DNA of 64,000 bases from NCBI RefSeq assembly GCF_945859685.1, contig NC_079147.1:253942572-254006571 (forward strand), written 5' to 3'. The position numbers and the translations under genes are program-made. The notes beneath the pieces are model-generated. The model was not told where the DNA came from and ran no database searches. It was given only the letters and a program-made list of their open reading frames with translations. This stretch comes from Eupeodes corollae. Taxonomy: Eukaryota; Arthropoda; Insecta; Diptera; Syrphidae. Position 1 is the stretch's first letter; each line of letters starts with the position of its first letter. Positions 44,808 through 54,829 of the stretch are shown one piece after another.

Positions 44808-45471
44808 TTAAATCGTCGGCGTACGCAATTGCCTTTGTAAGACTACCTATCAGATCGCTGGTGTAAATGCTGAAGAGAATCGGCGAATTCACCGCTCCCT
44901 GTTGAAGACCATTTTTAATTGAGAATGTTGTGGTAGAAGTTACATTGCCACTTTTGACAACAAACTTTCTACCGTTAAGCATATCATAAAGTATATACAA
45001 CAATGGCTTGCTTATGCCAAGCCTGCTCAGTTTTAGGTAAAGACCCTCTAACCATACGGTGTCAAAGGCCTTTTCCAAATCAACGAGAACAGGACCTGTG
45101 CATTGTTGTTTTGATTTATTCCATTGGATATCAGAAACGAGTTTAGACGCAGCATGAATTGTGTCATGACCCGCCTTGAACCCAAACTGTGTATCCGGAA
45201 TTATTGTGTTGTCCGCAGCCCACTTAGTCAGAGCCCTATTAATGATCTTTTCGAAAACTTTGCTGATGCTCGGAAGAAGACTTATCGACCGAAGATTTGA
45301 CGGGTTGGAGTTGTCCTTTCCCTTTTTCGGGAGAGGATGAACCACAGTGGTCCTCCAATACACTGGATAATATGAATTATTCAGTGCATTGTTGAAGAGT
45401 GTGGTGTAAATGTCAATTGCTTCCATCGGTAAATGTCTTAGTACAACGTTGGATATACATACCATCGACAC
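44683..45471 (-). pseudogene. LINE-C reverse transcriptase domain, 262-codon frame
   Basis: The longest true coding frame of the window. It would copy element RNA into DNA at the target site. Motifs by residue: VVHPLPKKGKDNSNPSNLRS (43-62), TQFGFKAGHDTIHAA (94-108), DLEKAFDTVW (131-140, motif A aspartate 131), NGLQQGAVNSPILF (187-200, motif B) and YADD (217-220, catalytic pair 219-220). All catalytic aspartates are present. After about residue 248 the frame departs from the family; the true continuation is in the frame 44484-44807 (ETILFRTPLARATRDTCK, VVKYLGIWLDQ), so a frameshift near 44750 disables it. The methionine start is arbitrary because homologous sequence lies upstream (GVDGM in another frame). 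Confidence 0.85.
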
Positions 45472-45573
45472 CTTCTGACTTTTTATTTTTTATTAATTTG
45501 AAGATGAGCTGAAGCTCAACCGTCGTCACTAACAAGGGAGTTAGTCCCATTTGCTTGGCGATTATGGCATTTG

Positions 45574-45927
45574 CTAAGTCGTTGAACCGCATGAAACAGC
45601 GGTTCTTAGGTCGCCATTGTTTATTTCATTATCATTACGAAAGTAAAAGTGATTAGGTAGGGCTTTGTTTTCCAGGTCGTGGTTAGGGCAAATGCTTACA
45701 TTCAACTTGTACACTCGCTGGAAAGCAGCTCCAACCGCTCCCACTTTTACTTTCTGATCTTCAATTATGTAAAAGACATCGTCAAAGATGGCTTCTTCTG
45801 GATCTATTTGCGCTGTCCTTAGTACGTGCCTGTTCTCTTCAGTTCTTTGGAGTTTCCGATACGGAAGGTCACCATCATTCTTTTTTTGTGAATATCTTGT
45901 TGATTTTAGGGAACATACTAGGGTCAC
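45574..45927 (-). pseudogene. LINE-C linker between endonuclease and RT
   Basis: The 117-codon frame includes RTEENRHVLRTAQIDPEEAI and VYKLNVSICPNHDLENKALP. It lies directly upstream of the RT in the same orientation and has the GC content and position of the endonuclease-RT linker. No catalytic motif is known in this part. A frameshift near 45590 separates it from the RT. Confidence 0.6.
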
Positions 45928-45960
45928 TGGAATTAACTGACGGATCTTGCGGTTCCAGTA

Positions 45961-46655
45961 CTTTTTAATTCATAACCTGTTGTTCTCTTAATCAACAGAT
46001 TGGCATTTTTTATTGACGACTTCAGTGTCCTAACCTCCAAGTAGTGTGGGTCTGTAAGTCGTCTGTACAAGTTTTTGAGTCTAGTAGAAATGAAACAAAA
46101 CGTTTTATTTTAAAATTTTTTATATCTTTAATTTCATATGAATTTTTATTTCTGAATCTTTTAAAGCTACGTCCGAAGCCTCTGACGAATCGATTTCAAC
46201 TTATTGATCATTTACATTTAAGTCCCCACGAAGTATACAAAGTGCATACTTTGCGATAATTAATTAGTTCAGTAAGTTCTTCGAACCTCAATCTAATCAA
46301 AATATGATGAACTCAGATTTTGTTTATATTGAGTTCATATCGATTGCTTAACTGTTTATTTTTCGATTGTGAAATACAAAATATGCTGAATGCATATTTT
46401 GTGGAGAAAAAAAACGAAAGAAAATAAATAACAAAAAAGAATTAAATTATGTTGTTATGAGGGGTTGTGGTTGATACTATAACTTCTAGTCAGTAAGCCA
46501 CTCTTGTGCCTTCGCAGTGCATCAATAGTAGCGTTTCTGTAAGCGTCCATTTGGTCCCGTTCTTTGAACTTTGGTTTTGTCCATTCCATCGTTCTGTAAG
46601 CTTTTGAGGGTCATTACCCACTTTGTCTGTAACTGTTATTCTAGTGTCGTCAAGC
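45961..46655. other. Spacer, no gene recognised
   Basis: AT-rich DNA with short frames lacking motifs. The 46490-46655 stretch is moderately GC-rich and could be body sequence attached to the SINE-like head at 46706, but it does not match the other SINE bodies. Confidence 0.4.
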
Positions 46656-46708
46656 AAAGGAAAGGAACCACAGTCCAACGCACTAACCATCATGCCGTAG
46701 GTAGAGTA
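46656..46708 (-). mobile_element. SINE-like tRNA head (copy 5, head only)
   Basis: The minus strand reads TACGGCATGATGGTTAGTGC then GTTGGACTGTGGTTCC, with box A-like TTAGTGCGTTGG at 46674-46686, as in SINE copies 1 and 2. Box B and the body do not follow, so only the first part survives or the match is partial. Confidence 0.45.
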
Positions 46709-46739
46709 CTAATATGTAAAGTCCTCAAGTTATTTAAAA

Positions 46740-47420
46740 GTGTCTGTTCGTGATGGAGTAGGAAAAACTTAAGCCAGTTTATTGGCTCATTGTGATACCA
46801 CATAAATCTTGAGGCTTTCTTTTAAGCTCAACGGAAACAGTATGAGTCCCATAGGAAACTTGAGAGGCTGATTATGTTAAAAAAAGGTGAAAAACTGTTT
46901 CCTCTTCTTCCTCGTCCATATAGCTTCTTCAAATGTCCTTTGAGAATACACCTAGGCACTTGACATGATCTCCTATTAGACAGCACCCATTAATGGCACC
47001 GAATATCGAGCTTATGTGTGATCTGCTTAGAGATAGCAAGCGAGATAAATGTAATGTTGGCCACATGATTTTTGTGACCAGACACGCGTTGATGTTATTC
47101 CACCTGGTGTTTGCCTTTTTGATAGCATCCTGCATTAGTCATAGTTTACATGCAGCGATTGTGTTGTTCTGTACAATTCCTGGCGAGTTCATCTGCTACC
47201 AGCAAAGGTGAATGTTAAACTGTTGTGCCATCTCCATTAGAGATGATCGACAGTTATGGACTGTTGTTGTTGTTGTTTGTGTAAAATAAGACTCAGGTAC
47301 TTAGCCTAGTCTGAGAACTTTAATTGGATTCCTTTAATATAGGGAGGGTTAACAAATGCAATTTTGTATTTCATCAAAAATAGAACTATTTCGGTTTTGT
47401 TTGAAAAAAAACTGAACACC
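46740..47420 (-). pseudogene. LINE-D fragment: RT end joined to a C-terminal zinc region
   Basis: The minus strand shows NPPYIKGIQLKFSD with AKYLSLIL (about 47290-47370; the KYLGVIL block after the RT palm). It then shows LADELAR/ELARN-like residues of an RNase H C-terminus (about 47180-47200), NINACLVTKIMWPTLHL, and ISSIFGAINGCCLIGDHVK followed by DEEEETV near 46905. This resembles the tail (GxxTGHCLIGxHxxRLG..CRxCxDEEEETxEHLLC) of LINEs with an RNase H domain. A large deletion joins RT to RNase H. It is not continuous with LINE-C, which lacks RNase H. Confidence 0.65.
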
Positions 47421-50350
47421 CAGTTCACACCAATCATCCTAAAGTATTAGTTCGCCTCAGTCCTTTTAATCATAAAAATTAAGTAATTTTTGGGAAAATC
47501 TGAACAATCATGCACTTATTCTACAATTAATGGATGAATACAATTGTTCACAGAAAAATTTTCCACAAACTTATTCATTACTCTCAAAAATCACATCTGA
47601 TACATCACTAAGGAATAAATTCGGAAAACAAAAGAAAAATGTGACGAAGCGAGCCAAAGAATATCAAGTTAATTGGACATTGGCTTGAATGTAATAAACA
47701 ACGGTCGAATACGTGAAATCATTTAATCACGTAATTTTATTTATCAAAAATTGTAAAAATCCGGTAAAAAATGTTAGATTCAATCGTTGAATCATAAACG
47801 AATGTAAATCACGGATGAATCTTGTATTTGTTCTATGAAATTCTATAAACAAATCTGTAAATATCGGAAAAGCTTACGTAAAAATCCACCATAGAAAACT
47901 CTTTTAAATATTAAAGAATCGAAGCAAAATCAATCAATACGATTTTTAAAAATCAACCAGAAACGGTGTTGAAAATTTGTATTGAATCTTGAAATATTAA
48001 TATTTAACAGATTGTTCCACGTTTTGTTTGTTTTAACGTACTCTGGGTACTCATAGATTCACTTTTCATATAAAGCCTTTACTTCGAATTGAACTTCTCA
48101 AAGTGCGAATGTATAATTGGAATTACAACAAAGACTCGTATTTTTTTCTATAAAATGATATCGGCGTACGTGTTTCTGAACTGAAAAATGCAGCAAATCT
48201 ATTTTTTTTTTGAAAAAGAAAAAAAGCTTGAAATTTTAAATCCGAGTTCAAAAATTTCTCCACGCGAAAATAGTATTGAAAAGTTCTACGAGCAGTATTT
48301 TGAAAACTTAGCTGTTTTCTAACAAAAAAAAAAAAACATCAAAAAACCCAATATCCTCAAAGGACTAAAAGCTTTTGACTTTTTGATGATTAATTTCATC
48401 AAATCCTCTGATGTACAATGAACATATATGTAAAGAACTCCTTTTGATGATTTCCAACAATTCCAAAGAAATAAAAACAACACACAGAAAACATCCTAGC
48501 AAATAGTGAAAACGGTTAGAAATCACAGTGTTTATCTGACAGAGGATTTTGCTCTCACAAAGTCATCAGAAAAGAGAAGTTATCATCACTGTCAAAAATA
48601 CTGACGTGTCAACGCAATTCGTACAGAAAACGACGCCAACAAAATCCCCAAAAAATAAAAAAAAAACAGAAAGAAAATATTCAATTTTCGGTGATTTATT
48701 CAATGCTGCCTGTGAATTTCAATCCCTTTTTCGTTTTAGTATTCTTTTTTGTAAAAAGGATCAGCGGATGTTGGAGTAGTTCTTTTGGTTGGGTGCGGCA
48801 TGGCAGGCGGCGTGGTGGCGGCAGCGGCGGTACCAACCAACATCAAATGCAAATGTGGAAAAGTTTTGAAAGTTTAAGCGGTGTTTTTTTTCGTGCGTTC
48901 GAAATTGAAATTCCGCCAAAAAGACTGGAATATAAATTGAAAAATCATACAAGACTTTGGGATAGAGCCGAGGATATTTGGCTTTTATTCTGCTGCCACC
49001 CCGCCGCCGTTTATAGTATGGAATATGGGATTTGGGACATTTCTATATACATTATACTTTATAGATATCTATACAAAGAGGTATGTGATTTACCTTAGCG
49101 GCTTATAAGGGCAAACAATTTGGTAAAAAGCCCATCAAATCCCATTTCCATTCCCATTCTCATAGCTTTGGTTTTTGTTTATTTGATTTTTGTTTTTATT
49201 CTGTTAGTTTTTCAAATTAAAAATTCATAAGAGTTATAGGACATTCTCTAGACATGACATCGAAATAGATTGCAAATATTTTCAATTTCCTCTTATAGTC
49301 GATTAATGGAAAGGTATACCATGAGATACACCTAGAGAGTCCTAGTGGTATAGCAACTTCGGGAATATCGTGATATATATATTTCAGGATATGCAGATAG
49401 GACAACATTCACATACATATGTCCAATGTCCATTCCATATTGGAGTTTTGTACTGTCCTGTGTACAGTGTACACACATTCATATATCCAATCTATTCAAA
49501 TAAATTAATCAATTCGAGTGCTGGCAAGCTAATTAAAATGTTCATCAGAAACAAGCACATACGATGGACCTAATTGACCAAATAAATTAACGGACATGAG
49601 ATTGAAACGTGATTTCGTGTCGATTATAATACAGAAGCTATAATGTGTAGTTATAATATTATACATATGTACGAATACCTATTATGTGTAGCTTATAGAT
49701 AAATTTCCATCACGAAATTCAATAAAAATTCTATTTACTTATATCCTTTTTTGTCAATTTAACAATAATAATACTATAATATCAATTGAATGCAATTCAA
49801 TTTTTCGTGGTTGATGCAAATGGATTCTATTTGTGGGAAACCAAATAGAATTTTAATCTAGATATAGGTAAGCTTACATATACATATATATATCGTATAT
49901 AAGTAAGTATTTCCATTGTCCATGTGATTCCATTTTGGGTGTACAACGTGGAAGGATTAAAAATCAAAAAATAGAAACAGTTTTGAATTATAAAACGGAT
50001 TACAACAGTGCGAAAAAAAACTTAACTTTTATTGATTAAAATATAAGGATTTGGTGACAGTATAGTTAATATGACTTCATTTTGTAGTTTATTACTGTTA
50101 TAAATTTGACATATGGTTCAACTGTATCATCAGATTAAAAAGGTGTGTCAAAAATACTATGCCTGAATTCAAAAGAAAAAGTTTAAAGATTTTGTATTGT
50201 TTTTAACTTTTGTTTATATTCTTTATTTTTATTTAATAAATATTTAATAATGTTTAATATTAAATGGCATTTTCTTAGAAAAGCTGCATCTTTTTTTTAT
50301 AATTTGCAGGCACTCAAGGAGTTATTAGTACCCTTTATATGTTTATATTC
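47421..50350. other. Host-like region, no supported gene
   Basis: No transposon motif. A 135-codon frame at 48691-49098 (GGGSGGTNQHQ, PPKRLEYKLKN) lies in a locally GC-rich patch and cannot be tied to any family. TACATATATATATCGTATAT runs lie near 49880. Treated as non-coding with low certainty. Confidence 0.4.
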
Positions 50351-50366
50351 AAACAAAGTGCGAGCA

Positions 50367-50934
50367 TTAGGAAAATAGGGAAGGATTTAAAAGGAGATAC
50401 CGGTGCAAGAAAGAATATCTATAATTGACAGTACGCCCGAAATTGAGCTCAAGGGTAAACTGATGAGCATTCCTGGAAGTGCAAGTATTACGGCTGAATT
50501 GTTTAAGGGGTGGAATGCAACTGGCTAGTTCAATAGAACATTGTTTGTAAAAAATATCGATAAAACAAAGAAAGGCATGAAACATTGCAGCGGTGTTCTA
50601 GCGATGTAAATGTTTCGATTATAGTTCTATCGCCTATCATTTTTAAAACCCTTTTTTTATATTCTATCCAAGAGATTTAAACTTGTTTTAGGGGCATCTG
50701 CCCAGATATGCGAATTATATTCAGCTTTGGACGGATGAAGGCTTTGTAAATTACAGGCAGATCAGAAGGGGTGAAAATTTTCTTGCACCGTCGGAGAAAT
50801 CCTAAGCACCTGGCAGCATTTTTGGCAATATCAAATATATGATCGTTCCATAAAAGGTGATCTGTGATACACATACCAAGTACTGACAGTTGATTAGTTT
50901 CTTGGATGCAAGTGCCACTCATAGATAGTGGCAT
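50367..50934 (-). pseudogene. LINE-A thumb and C-terminus
   Basis: 50677-50934: GTCIQETNQLSVLGMCITDH, LLWNDHIFDIAKNAARCLGF and FTPSDLPVIYKAFIRPKL, the post-RT block (LGxxxxxxLxWxxHI, YKxxIRPxLEY). Then near 50590-50660 an RIQKRA-like stretch. 50367-50585: CSIELASCIPPLKQFSRNTC and SRNAHQFTLELNFGRT, the usual C-terminal end. Frame changes near 50670 and 50945. Confidence 0.75.
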
Positions 50935-50955
50935 CGAGGGTATGTTAAGCTTTAA

Positions 50956-51471
50956 CTACAGGAGACAGCATTGAGTTTTCGAAGCATTAAATTCTACACG
51001 GTTTTTGATTCCCCATTGGACAATGCTGTCAAGATCAGAATATAATGAGCTTATTATACGCTGCCGTTGAAAATCCACATCCGAAGGATAAGAATGTGAA
51101 TCTGTAAACGAGTATGAGAAGCTGAGGGTACTGTCGTCTGCGAAACAGTTTAATGGATTAGAAGTGACAGACAAAAGATCATTTATAAAAATAAGGAAGA
51201 GAGTCGGAGACAAAACGGAGCCCTGGGGGACACCAGCATTTATTTTATGAATTTCAGACTTGTAACCATCGAATACAACTTGTATTGAACGGTTAGAAAG
51301 GTAATTTCTAATCCAACGAAGAAGAGATATATCAATACCAAAAGCACGCATTTCCGATAACAGAGCTTGGTACCAAACTCTATCAAATGCTTTTGAAATA
51401 TCAAGTGCAATAATCTTACTTTCTTCAAAACGATGTTTAGATTTGTTCCACTGTTGGGTGAGATGAACCAT
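50956..51471 (-). pseudogene. LINE-A reverse transcriptase palm, 171-codon frame
   Basis: A polymerase fragment: ALDISKAFDRVW (22-33, motif A with aspartate 24), NAGVPQGSVLSPTLFLIFIN (78-97, motif B), CFADDSTL (109-116, motif C with the aspartate pair; FADD replaces the commoner YADD) and VEFNASKTQ (159-167, motif D). Upstream motifs sit in a different frame (51540-51670: KKDESSSPSNYRPIALTS-like, LINYQLEKYLEE). The methionine is internal to the domain. The frame ends at a stop at the 50955 side, where a frameshift leads into the thumb. Enzymatic residues are present, but the gene is broken. Confidence 0.8.
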
Positions 51472-51672
51472 GAGATCACCAGTGGACCTATTGCTACGAA
51501 TACCATACTGTCGGTCATTAAGAATCTTCCGTTCTTCGAGATATTTCTCGAGCTGATAATTAATCAGCGTTTACATGACCTTGTAAAGAAGGGACGTGAG
51601 TGCTATTGGACGATAGTTTGAGGGAGAGGAGGATTCGTCTTTTTTAGGGAAAGGCTGGACAAATGTAGTTTT

Positions 51673-51912
51673 TCATCCGCTCGGAAAGAGACCTGTAGAA
51701 TAGGAAAGATGGAAATGTTTACGCAGTGGTTTTGCCAGCGATGAAGAACACCTCTTCAGAACGATTGGGGAGATACTATCCGGGCCGGCGGATTTGTGTA
51801 TGTCAAGGTCTTTCAGTACTCTTGCAACTACATTAGTGCGAAAGAAGATTCGTCCCATAGATTCATTTACGCTCTCAAGAACAGGAGGACTCATGACACA
51901 TTCCGGTAGCAT
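51673..51912 (-). pseudogene. LINE-A RT N-terminal part
   Basis: The 79-codon frame has VLKDLDIHKSAGPDSISPIV and SSLAKPLRKHFHLSYSTGLF, the L-KSxGPDxIxxxxLK block with the following LxxxFxxSxxxGxxP block at the start of non-LTR reverse transcriptases. A stop or frameshift at its end separates it from the WKxAxVxPxxKK block. Confidence 0.75.
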
Positions 51913-51974
51913 CGAATTAACAGCAAACTGTGCTGCAAGTTAGTAAAATCATTATGGTTTTGAATTTTTCTTAC

Positions 51975-52091
51975 ATCGTTTTGGGGTGGCCAAATTACAC
52001 ATTGGTTCCGATGTCGTTTGTGTCTCGTTTGAAGCCTCTTCATCATTTTCAGATGAGAATTTGGGAATTTTTCGGTGGTTTCATAACACCT
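51975..52091 (-). other. Weak candidate coding segment or exon (minus)
   Basis: A 117-nt stretch, bounded by an AG (GCAATAG) and a GTAAGAA donor-like site, is open in one minus frame. Another frame reads KIPKFSSENDEEASNETQTT, SEPMCNLATPKRCKK before a stop just past the donor. The acidic/serine then basic composition looks protein-like. It lies between LINE-A and mariner M6. It could be a host exon, a transposon piece or chance. No family recognised. Confidence 0.2.
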
Positions 52092-52476
52092 CTATTGCTT
52101 GACTGATAAGTAATTTATTTCAAGTGATAAAATTAATTAAGTAAAACATCTAAAAATGTTTTTTCTCGGTAAGAAGTATACTTACATATTTTGTAAAACC
52201 TGTGTTTAAAAAATTAATATAAATTCAGTAAATATTTTATTTATCTTACATTTTTTATTTCTTTGTTTTTGTGAGTGCAACAGCAGTAGTTGTTCATTGT
52301 TTATGTATTGGTTCTTTGTCAACAGTTAAAAACTTTTGAAAATTTGTGGTACATACGTTTTTTATTCAATGCTCCACAAAAAAAACTTGGAAAAGAACTG
52401 TCAATAATAGTGTATCATGAAAAAAAGAAACATTATAAAAATCTCTTGAGATTTTTTGTAACAATTGTTTATACAG

Positions 52477-52790
52477 GGTCCGGCAAAAAAAACTCCCGTA
52501 TTTTTAGACGTTTATATTTATAGCTATTTATAGATAAAATAGTATTAAGAATATAGATAGATAGAGGTCTGCGTGCCAATTTCAGTAATAATAATGGCGT
52601 GGCACGGTGAGCATTCGTAGAAGAGAAATATATCCGTAATGGTAGTTCTGCGATTACTACTCATCGAGCACTTCGTATTTGATTTCAACTTGAACGGCAT
52701 GATCCTGTTCCGGATGGAAAAACAATTCAAGTTTGGTTATCAAACTTTAGACCAACGGGTTCTGCGTTGAAGAGAAGCAAGTAAGTAATT
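52477..52790 (+). mobile_element. Mariner/Tc1-type remnant M6 (family 3), 5' end
   Basis: Starts with an ACAGGGTCCGGCAAAAAAA inverted-end-like sequence. After a leader, plus frames read MAWHGEH, EEKYIRNGSSAITTHRALR, and HDPVPDGKTIQVWLSNF with RPTGSALKR. This is the N-terminal DNA-binding region (often annotated DUF4817) of a mariner-type transposase family distinct from M1-M5. It is truncated after about 300 bp, with no DDE domain. A frameshift and a stop lie within this short piece. Confidence 0.65.
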
Positions 52791-53020
52791 AACGCAAGCT
52801 ACATAACGTTTTTAAAAACAACAAATAACAGTCAATTAGAAAAAATTTAAGGAGCTAATGTACACATACCAAAAGTCTGTTTAAAAATGATACCTATAAT
52901 TTAAGATTTAAAATAACACCAGCCAAGTAGGTCGGCTTAAAAATTTAAATACTACATATTTGATTTCTAGAAAAACCTTAATTTTTTAGAATTTTTGTTT
53001 AAAAATCTTTTTTAACTTTC

Positions 53021-53170
53021 CATAGGAAGTTATTGTAATCGGTCCGATTTGTCGAATTGAAAATTTTGACATATCTCGACGTTTCGAGGTCCCTAGAGTC
53101 GAAATAAAAGATTTTTAGGAAGACGTCTGTGCGTGCGGTTGTACGTACGTTCGTACGTCCGTTCAAATGA
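53021..53170 (+). repeat. Repeat R copy k, head part
   Basis: TTAACTTTCCATAGGAAGTT, GTAATCGGTCCGATTTGTCG, GACGTTTCGAGGTCCCTAGA, ending in the ACGT tract (GTACGTACGTTCGTACGTCC). The core and remainder resume at about 53850, after a SINE body and about 470 bp of other DNA. Confidence 0.75.
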
Positions 53171-53382
53171 CTTTAGCGGGTACTAAATCGGGGAATTGAC
53201 AAATCCTCCAAGATTAATTCTTGTCAAGAAAAGTAGTTTCTCAATAAGTCGTTTGGATTCGGCTTTAAACTGTAGGTTCTCTCTGTTCCTGATAACAGTT
53301 ATCGCACACAGGAATGGTTGAGAGTTGTAAGTAAATTGGCATTAGTTCTCAACGAACTGTTGCACCACCTAATTTATTAGAA
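53171..53382 (+). mobile_element. tRNA-derived SINE, copy 4 (head lost)
   Basis: Body and 3' end only: GCGGGTACTAAATCGGGGAA, TTGACAAATCCTCCAAGATT, GTTTGGATTCGGCTTTAAAC, TGTTGCACCACCTAATTTAT. It lacks the tRNA-like boxes, so it has no promoter. It sits at the ACGT tract of repeat R copy k. Confidence 0.75.
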
Positions 53383-53849
53383 TTTATGGGGACTGTGTGA
53401 AATTTTTTTGAAAGTACTTTTTCAATTATGTACTTCTTTAATTGCTTTTAAAATTTTTTTGCTGATTTTTTAGATTTAAATTTACAAATTTCTGTAATCG
53501 TCTATGACTTCTGGGACTTGTTAATTCTACTTAAATATTCTTTAACGTACCTTCGTCAAACATGAATTATTTACAAATTACACTGGTCAGTTTCGCAGCT
53601 GGCAATCAAATTAAATTTTTTGTAACAATTTTGATGACTATAGTTTGAATCCAATCAATCAAACTCAAAATCAATCTAATACGTGAAGATTTTTAGGTAC
53701 AATCTTTTATAGCCTATTTGAGACTATGTAAATTTTGAAGTCATGGTTATTGTCCAAATCTACAATCCATTTCTTCGATATTCCGTTTAAACATTTTCAG
53801 TATCTTATATTATTAAAAAAAATCCCCTTCATGCTAATTCATGCTAAAG

Positions 53850-54828
53850 CGGTTCTTACGTTCTCGACTTTTTTTTGGTCGTCCATAGCTCAAGAACCAG
53901 AAGAGATATCGATTTGAAATAAATATGGTTATACAGATAATAATGCTTCTGCATGATGCAGAAAGGGCTCTTAAGAAAATTGCGTAGGTGGTTTTTTTTA
54001 TTAAAGCAGTTTAAAAAAGTGGTGAAAATGTTGGTTAACCCTAAATATCTCATGAACCAATAACGCTAGAGATCTAAATTAAATTTTATATCATATATTG
54101 TAATGTGATACCAAACAAGTATTTTTTTGCGAAAAAATCCAATTAATGGTTTTTTTATAAACCAAAACAACTGCGGAAAAAAAAATGTTCAGCTCGTAAA
54201 ATTGTACGAATAAAAAAGGATTTTATCTTAAAGACAGTTTTGTGCAACGAAGAATAACGTTTTTAACATCTCAAAAGACTTTGAGAGAAATCAAATTGAA
54301 TTTTTTGTATTAAAAATAAAAACCTAAAACAAACATAACTTAAAGTTAGTAAAATTGAAAATAGAAAATTTAGGATTATTGCTTATTATATCTTCTAAGA
54401 AATCTGTTTTTAACATTTGATGCACTTTGAGAATTTTCGACTTAAATATCTTTGTAAAACTTAAAAATACTGGATTTAAACTAGTCTTATCTTATGAGAA
54501 AAAATGTTTTCAACATGCAGTACAATTTTCAAAAAAAAAAATCGAATTGAAAGTTTTTTTTTTTACCAAAAATTAAGAACCTAAAAACAAATTATGAAAA
54601 GTTGGTAAAAATTTATTTTCGACTAAAAATCTTGTTAATAAATATAGATTCTGAAACAAACTATTTCATTTTATGCAAATTATTTCTGGTAATTATTAAT
54701 TTTCTTAAAATAATTCAACTGACAATTTTTTTAACAAAACACGAAAATCAACAAACCTCTTAAGCAAGACAATTTGACAAACGTTTCGGGAAATTATCAA
54801 TGTGGATCGCATCCCAGCATCTTTTTTT
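53850..54828 (+). repeat. Repeat R copy k, core to 3' end
   Basis: Core (TAGCTCAAGAACCAGAAGAG; ATGCAGAAAGGGCTCTTAAG), TTGGTTAACCCTAAATATCT, several diverged monomers, and an end with GACAATTTGACAAACG, GGGAAATTATCAATGTGG, CGCATCCCAGCATC and poly-T. Copy k is thus interrupted by SINE copy 4 plus other DNA. Confidence 0.7.
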
Positions 54829-54829
54829 T

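Larger units (their letters stand above)
43760..45960 (-). mobile_element. LINE-C relic (RT plus 3' UTR), 5' truncated
   Basis: A non-LTR retrotransposon in minus orientation: linker region (45574-45927), reverse transcriptase (44683-45500), thumb and C-terminus (44148-44807), and a GC-richer 3' UTR to about 43790. The endonuclease and ORF1 are missing, as in a 5'-truncated insertion. GC is clearly higher than the surroundings, so it is younger than the other LINE relics here. The GLQQG motif B is like some LOA-type elements, but the clade call is tentative. Confidence 0.85.
50360..51960 (-). mobile_element. LINE-A relic, most complete copy
   Basis: Minus strand, 5' truncated. Parts in order: RT start (51673-51912), fingers and palm (50956-51620), thumb (50677-50934), C-terminus (50367-50640). 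It is the reference for the LINE-A fragments at 1.5, 10.9, 11.7 and 17.5 kb. Clade: CR1/jockey-like by GVPQGSVLSP and FADD style, not resolved further. The endonuclease and ORF1 are missing. There are three or more frameshifts. Confidence 0.85.

Noticed and set aside
43760..47420. LINE-C and LINE-D as a single element
   Set aside because: LINE-C has its own C-terminus and 3' region; LINE-D repeats an RT-end block and adds an RNase H-type tail, so they are different elements in the same orientation.
48691..49098. A 135-codon frame with a glycine-rich part
   Set aside because: No family motif, no homologous copy in the window, and a competing open frame on the other strand; may be chance. Transcript data would decide.
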